From Ruminococcus sp. (GTDB taxonomy: Bacteria > Bacillota > Clostridia > Oscillospirales > Acutalibacteraceae): a DNA stretch of 53,628 nucleotides. The stretch's first letter is position 1; each line of letters opens with the position of its first letter. The notes below the pieces were generated by a model, which saw nothing but the letters and a program-made list of their open reading frames with translations, did no database searches and was not told where the DNA came from. Location: the NCBI GenBank assembly GCA_017473775.1, contig JAFUJH010000064.1, forward strand, positions 1 to 53,628, given 5' to 3'. Shown in pieces: positions 50,046 through 53,628 of this stretch. A program made the position numbers and the translations under genes.

Positions 50046-52400
50046 ATGAGTACCATTATGGAAAATCTTGAGCTTATTGCTAAAAGTGCTTATTGTAAAA
50101 AGCCTAAGGAACTGACAAAAGAGCAGCTTCACCAGGCTCTGGGTAAAGCCGTTATGGGCGACATCGCAGACCGCTGGGAGAAATCAAAGAAGGCTCACGC
50201 AAAGAAGCGCAGAGCTTACTACTTCTCTGCTGAGTTCCTTATGGGTAGAATGATTTACAACAACCTGTACTGCCTTGGCGCACTTGATGAGGTTAAAGAC
50301 CTTCTCAAGTCAAAGGGTATGAACATCAACCAGTTCGAGGATATCGACGACGCCGCTCTTGGTAACGGCGGTCTGGGCAGACTTGCTGCTTGTTTCCTTG
50401 ACTCTGCCGCTACACAGGAAGTTCCCCTTGACGGCTACGGCATCCGTTACAAGTACGGTCTGTTCAAGCAGAGCATCGAGAACGGCTATCAGGTTGAGAC
50501 TGCAGACGATTGGCAGAAGTTCGGCGATCCTTGGAGCATCCGTTGCATCGAGGACGCTGTAACAGTTAAGTTTGCTGACCAGACAGTTGTTGCTGTTCCC
50601 TATGATATGGCTATCATCGGCTACGGCACAAAGAATATCAACACTCTCCGTCTGTGGCAGGCAGAGGCTCTTAATGAGTTCAACTTCCTCCAGTTCAACG
50701 AGGGCAGATACGACGAGTCTATTAAGGCTAAGAATGACGCAGAGAACATCTCCAAGGTTCTCTATCCCAACGACAACTCCCGTGAGGGTAAGGTTCTCAG
50801 ACTCAAGCAGCAGTATTTCTTCTGCTCCGCTTCTCTGCAGGATATCCTCAAGAAGTACAAGGCTAAGTACGGCAATGATTTCTCTCATTTCGCAGAGATG
50901 AACGCTTGCCAGCTTAACGATACACACCCCATCTGCTGTATCCCCGAGCTTATCCGTCTTCTCGGTCTAGAGGGCGTAGGCTTTGATGAGGCTTTCGCAA
51001 TTGCTCAGAAGACATTTGCATACACCAACCACACAGTTATGGCAGAGGCTCTGGAGAAGTGGAGCATCTCCCTTATGCGCGAGGTTATCCCCGAGATTTA
51101 CTCCATCATTGAGAGAATCAATGAGAAGGAAATCTGCGATCTGAGAGGCATGGGCCTTGAGGAGTGGAAGGTTAACGAGATGCGCATCATCGACGGCGAG
51201 AGAGTTCACATGGCTCGCCTCGGTATCTATGCTTCCAGCTATGTAAACGGCGTTGCATGGATTCACACAGAAATCCTCAAGAACGATGTTCTCAAGGATT
51301 GGTATGCTATCTATCCCGACCGTTTCCAGAACAAGACAAACGGTATCACTCAGAGACGCTGGCTGGGTCTTTGCAACCCCGAGCTCTCCGACTTCATCAC
51401 TGCAAGAGTAGGCGACGGCTGGCAGAGAGACCTCAGTAAGCTCTCCGCACTTAACGATATGCTGGACGACAAGACCGTTCGCGAGTTCAACAAGATTAAG
51501 GCTAAGAAGAAAAAGCAGCTGGCTGCTTATGTTAAGAAGATGGACAACTTCGACCTTAACCCTGACTTCATCTTTGACATTCAGGTTAAGCGTCTCCACG
51601 AGTATAAGAGACAGCTCCTCAACGCTTTCTCCATTCTTTACATCTACTTCCTCATCAAGGACGGCAAACTTCCCAACTGGAATCCCACAGCTTACATCTT
51701 CGGTGCTAAGGCTGCTCCCGGTTACCGCCGTGCAAAGGCAATCATCAAGTACATCAACGAGATTGCAAACCTTGTAAACAACGACCCCGATACAAAGGAC
51801 AAGCTCCAGGTTGTATTCGTTTCCAACTACAATGTTTCCTATGCAGAGAAGATTGTTGTTGCTGCTGATTTCTCTGAGCAGATTTCCACAGCAGGTACAG
51901 AGGCTTCAGGTACAGGTAACATGAAGTTTATGCTCAACGGTGCAGTGACACTGGGTACTTACGACGGTGCTAATGTTGAGATTGCACAGAAGGCAGGCGA
52001 AGAGAACGAGTATATCTTCGGTGCACGAGTTGAAGAAATCGACAGACTCAAGAGAGAGGGTTACTGGCCCCGCGGTATCTACGAGAGCAACGAGTACATC
52101 AGACGCGTTGTTGACACACTGGTTAACGGTATGTTCAACGATGACGGTGCTCAGGGCGAGGGTAGCTTCCGTGAGCTCTGGGAGGGTATCCTTGACGGCA
52201 AGTGCTGGCACGCACCTGACCACTACTTCCTCCTCCTTGACCTTCAGGATTATGTTGATACAAAGATTCGTGCTAATGCTGAGTACGCAGACCGCGTATC
52301 CTTCGGCAGAAAGTGCCTCAAGAATGTAGCAAACGCAGGCGAGTTCAGCTCTGACAGAACTATCCTCCAGTATGCTAAGGAGCTCTGGCATGTTAAGTAA
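50046..52400 (+). CDS. glgP: Glycogen/maltodextrin phosphorylase
   Basis: A 784-residue GT35 enzyme that releases glucose-1-phosphate from alpha-1,4-glucans. Visible signatures are AALGNGGLGRLAACFLDSAAT near the N-terminus, QLNDTHP, VKRLHEYKRQLLN and the pyridoxal phosphate lysine in EASGTGNMKFMLNGA. Length and order are normal for bacterial phosphorylases. Preceded by GGAGG and followed by a strong terminator. It should act on stored glycogen or on imported starch fragments, a typical pair with malQ in starch users. Confidence 0.98.
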   Translation: MSTIMENLELIAKSAYCKKPKELTKEQLHQALGKAVMGDIADRWEKSKKAHAKKRRAYYFSAEFLMGRMIYNNLYCLGALDEVKDLLKSKGMNINQFEDIDDAALGNGGLGRLAACFLDSAATQEVPLDGYGIRYKYGLFKQSIENGYQVETADDWQKFGDPWSIRCIEDAVTVKFADQTVVAVPYDMAIIGYGTKNINTLRLWQAEALNEFNFLQFNEGRYDESIKAKNDAENISKVLYPNDNSREGKVLRLKQQYFFCSASLQDILKKYKAKYGNDFSHFAEMNACQLNDTHPICCIPELIRLLGLEGVGFDEAFAIAQKTFAYTNHTVMAEALEKWSISLMREVIPEIYSIIERINEKEICDLRGMGLEEWKVNEMRIIDGERVHMARLGIYASSYVNGVAWIHTEILKNDVLKDWYAIYPDRFQNKTNGITQRRWLGLCNPELSDFITARVGDGWQRDLSKLSALNDMLDDKTVREFNKIKAKKKKQLAAYVKKMDNFDLNPDFIFDIQVKRLHEYKRQLLNAFSILYIYFLIKDGKLPNWNPTAYIFGAKAAPGYRRAKAIIKYINEIANLVNNDPDTKDKLQVVFVSNYNVSYAEKIVVAADFSEQISTAGTEASGTGNMKFMLNGAVTLGTYDGANVEIAQKAGEENEYIFGARVEEIDRLKREGYWPRGIYESNEYIRRVVDTLVNGMFNDDGAQGEGSFRELWEGILDGKCWHAPDHYFLLLDLQDYVDTKIRANAEYADRVSFGRKCLKNVANAGEFSSDRTILQYAKELWHVK

Positions 52401-52430
52401 TTTTTAATTACGGACAAGCTATATAAATAA

Positions 52431-52462
52431 ACGGCACATCCGATTTGGATGTGCCGTTTTTG
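52431..52462 (+). terminator. Intrinsic terminator of malQ-glgP
   Basis: The perfect 11-bp stem ACGGCACATCC/GGATGTGCCGT is followed by TTTTTG. Confidence 0.95.
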
Positions 52463-52502
52463 AATGCCTTGATGAAACCCCACCTGTTAGGTGAGATGTT
52501 AT

Positions 52503-52690
52503 ATCGTAGGGGTCGGCGCCACGACGACCCGTTCCTCAATATAAATCGTATCTTCCCAGCGTAGGGGCGGTTCATGAATCGCCCCTACAATGTAAGCTTT
52601 CCTCTTATTGTAGGGACCGGCGTCCCCGACGGTCCAAACCTCTCCTAGACATCGAAACTTTCGGACGGACACATTCGTGTCCTACACCTC
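52503..52690 (+). repeat. Family-C 'GTAGGGG' repeat array
   Basis: GTAGGGGTCGGCGCCACGACGACCC, then GTAGGGGCGGTTCATGAATCGCCCCTAC (a perfect-ended palindrome), GTAGGGACCGGCGTCCCCGACGGTCC, and GGACGGACAC-ATTC-GTGTCC. The first two match the array at 7228-7365 in the other orientation. Confidence 0.7.
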
Positions 52691-52836
52691 ATCGGTCACC
52701 TTCGGTGACAGCTTCCCTCTTTGAGGGAAGTGGCATTGGCTGAAAGCCAATGACGAAGGGAGTAAAAAGGAAAGCTCTCAATAACTCCCTCAGTCTTTCG
52801 GCTTTGCCGAAATCCAGCTCCCTCAAAGAGGGAGCC
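52691..52836 (+). repeat. Family-A hairpin repeat after glgP
   Basis: Hairpins in order: GTCACC-TTC-GGTGAC (52695-52709), CATTGGCT-GAA-AGCCAATG (52734-52752), TTTCGGC-TTT-GCCGAAA (52796-52812), and the end CTCCCTCAAAGAGGGAG. The frame equals that of 35545-35662 and the reverse of 7091-7227. A family-C fragment, CGCCCCTACAATGTAG, follows at 52847-52862. Confidence 0.8.
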
Positions 52837-52862
52837 ATTTTTCAATCGCCCCTACAATGTAG

Positions 52863-53027
52863 CATCACACCCCAAGGAGACTTTTTCTGATTATAAAAAT
52901 AGCATATGTAGTGCCAAAAAATATTTTTACTCAGTTATTGAGTAAAAGCCCATCCTTCGCTTTCAACTATGCTATTATTAGCAGGGCAACATAGCCAATA
53001 CTAACTGCAAGAAATTAGGAAACAAAA
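52863..53027. other. AT-rich spacer with one inverted repeat
   Basis: TTTTACTCA-GTTAT-TGAGTAAAA (52925-52947) forms a 9-bp stem without a T-run. I see no clear promoter for the next gene. Confidence 0.4.
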
Positions 53028-53312
53028 ATGTCTATACTTGAAGAACTGTACAACGGAAATATAACACCCTGTGAGATGTTCGTAAAAAAGGGCAGTGAAT
53101 ACCAAAAGCTCAGCACACAACTCACGGAATATATTGATGACCTCCTGCCCTTACTGACTAAAGAAGAAAGAGAACTCTACGAAAAGATAGAAGAAACCAT
53201 ATCTGAACGAAGCTGTATATCTGAGCGAGAGCACTTTATTCAGGGCTTCCGCTTAGGTGCAGGGCTTATCCGAGAGCTTGAGCATTACAAAAGCAGTAAC
53301 TTCAGGTCATAA
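53028..53312 (+). CDS. DUF6809-like small protein
   Basis: A 94-residue protein beginning MSILEELYNGNITPCE and continuing with a GSEYQKL helix, a Glu-rich coiled middle and the C-terminal block FIQGFRLGAGLIREL. This matches my memory of DUF6809, a small family frequent in Lachnospiraceae and Oscillospiraceae, often on accessory or mobile DNA. No function is known. The ribosome binding site is weak (TTAGGAAAC). It sits between a repeat array and the candidate RNA at the right edge. Confidence 0.7.
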   Translation: MSILEELYNGNITPCEMFVKKGSEYQKLSTQLTEYIDDLLPLLTKEERELYEKIEETISERSCISEREHFIQGFRLGAGLIRELEHYKSSNFRS

Positions 53313-53394
53313 AGAACAGATATTTTTATTATTTTCAGAGTGTGAGGTTTTGCTTATCTTCACCGTCTAAGTAATGCAAAGAATAAAAATTGAG

Positions 53395-53423
53395 TTGACA
53401 GCCAAGTTTTATTGGATTAGAAT
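53395..53423 (+). promoter_or_regulatory. Strong promoter for a non-coding transcript
   Basis: Consensus TTGACA (53395-53400), exactly 17 bases, then TAGAAT (53418-53423). No open frame with a ribosome binding site follows in the remaining 205 bases. Confidence 0.75.
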
Positions 53424-53429
53424 TTAAGT

Positions 53430-53628
53430 AATAAACAATCCTCCTTCCTCGAGGATTCTACAGGAAGGCGGTACACAATATTCTTACGAGGTGACTAACT
53501 ATTAAAAGTCAACCCCTAAAAGTAGAAAATTATTCTGCTGAAAAATAGGCGCACTGAAGTAAGCCCTCTTTCGAGCGCCGAAAAATTAAATTACAGTAGT
53601 TAGCGGATCAAGGTTGGATCATAGGAAA
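53430..53628 (+). ncRNA. Candidate structured RNA, cut off by the window (possibly raiA-type)
   Basis: From the predicted start the sequence folds as follows. Stem AATCCTC (53437-53443)/GAGGATT (53451-53457), whose loop CTTCCT pairs with AGGAAG (53462-53467), an H-type pseudoknot. Stem GGTGACT (53490-53496)/AGTC-ACC (53507-53514), whose loop AACTA pairs with TAGTT (53597-53601), a second pseudoknot. Stem AGTAGAA/TTCTGCT (53521-53539). Stem GGCGC/GCGCC (53548-53579). Unpaired stretches are purine-rich, as in large bacterial RNAs. The clostridial raiA RNA is my best guess from memory of its size and style, not from an alignment. The 3' end is outside the window. Confidence 0.5.

Noticed and set aside
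52500-52862. Insertion sequence remnant after glgP
   Set aside because: There is no transposase frame, and every segment is explained by short palindromic repeats of families A and C.
53395-53628. tmRNA, RNase P RNA or SRP RNA at the right edge
   Set aside because: The conserved cores of these RNAs as I know them are not present in the visible 200 bases.

Overview
The window looks like a chromosomal segment of a gut or rumen Gram-positive anaerobe of the Oscillospiraceae (Ruminococcus-like). The supporting signs are two secreted dockerin proteins of the cellulosome/amylosome type, a six-gene Rnf ion-pumping complex in the clostridial order C-D-G-E-A-B, a spoVAE homologue, a CIRCE-controlled hrcA-grpE-dnaK-dnaJ operon and strong AGGAGG ribosome binding sites. 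This assignment is inferred from gene content alone. I see no tRNA or rRNA gene, transposase, phage gene or CRISPR array.

Layout. 1-5500: a cell-surface O-acetylation locus (DHHW protein and frameshifted Nudix gene on +; MBOAT acyltransferase, second DHHW protein and a small zinc-ribbon membrane protein on -). 5600-9066: degV-family gene, a 0.9-kb repeat-filled gap, a HAD hydrolase and nth. 9100-12100: a structured RNA leader with a terminator in front of a peptidase-like/FN3/dockerin protein. 12200-20000: valS and a four-gene Gld-type ABC export system (-). 20100-25220: the rnf operon (-). 25300-30570: spoVAE, a DUF1846 gene and a second peptidase-like dockerin protein. 30700-31500: a 50-residue membrane protein and rpsT (-). 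31700-39700: hrcA, grpE, dnaK, dnaJ, prmA, a membrane protein and mrp. 39960-45220: two PH-domain membrane proteins, a DUF4173/XRE/DUF2975 module (-) and a zinc-ribbon membrane protein. 45270-47620: TRIC-type channel, MTA/SAH nucleosidase and rsmE (-). 47780-52460: pncC-like gene, malQ and glgP. 52500-53628: repeats, a small DUF6809-like gene and, at the right edge, a promoter followed by what looks like a pseudoknotted non-coding RNA cut off by the window.

Themes. Energy and carbon flow are represented by Rnf (ferredoxin:NAD coupled to an ion gradient) and by malQ-glgP (maltodextrin and glycogen breakdown). These fit a starch or fibre degrader that displays dockerin proteins outside the cell. 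Housekeeping operons have readable sigma-A promoters with 17-bp spacers and clear intrinsic terminators.

The most unusual DNA is non-coding. Several families of short repeats share fixed flanks (CTCCCTC...GAGGGAG) but carry different, always self-complementary hairpin stems, nearly all with three-base loops. A different, about 140-bp palindrome sits between grpE and dnaK, and a pair of the hairpin repeats sits between dnaK and dnaJ. Two candidate structured RNAs (9137-9345 and about 53430 to the right edge) are the other main leads.
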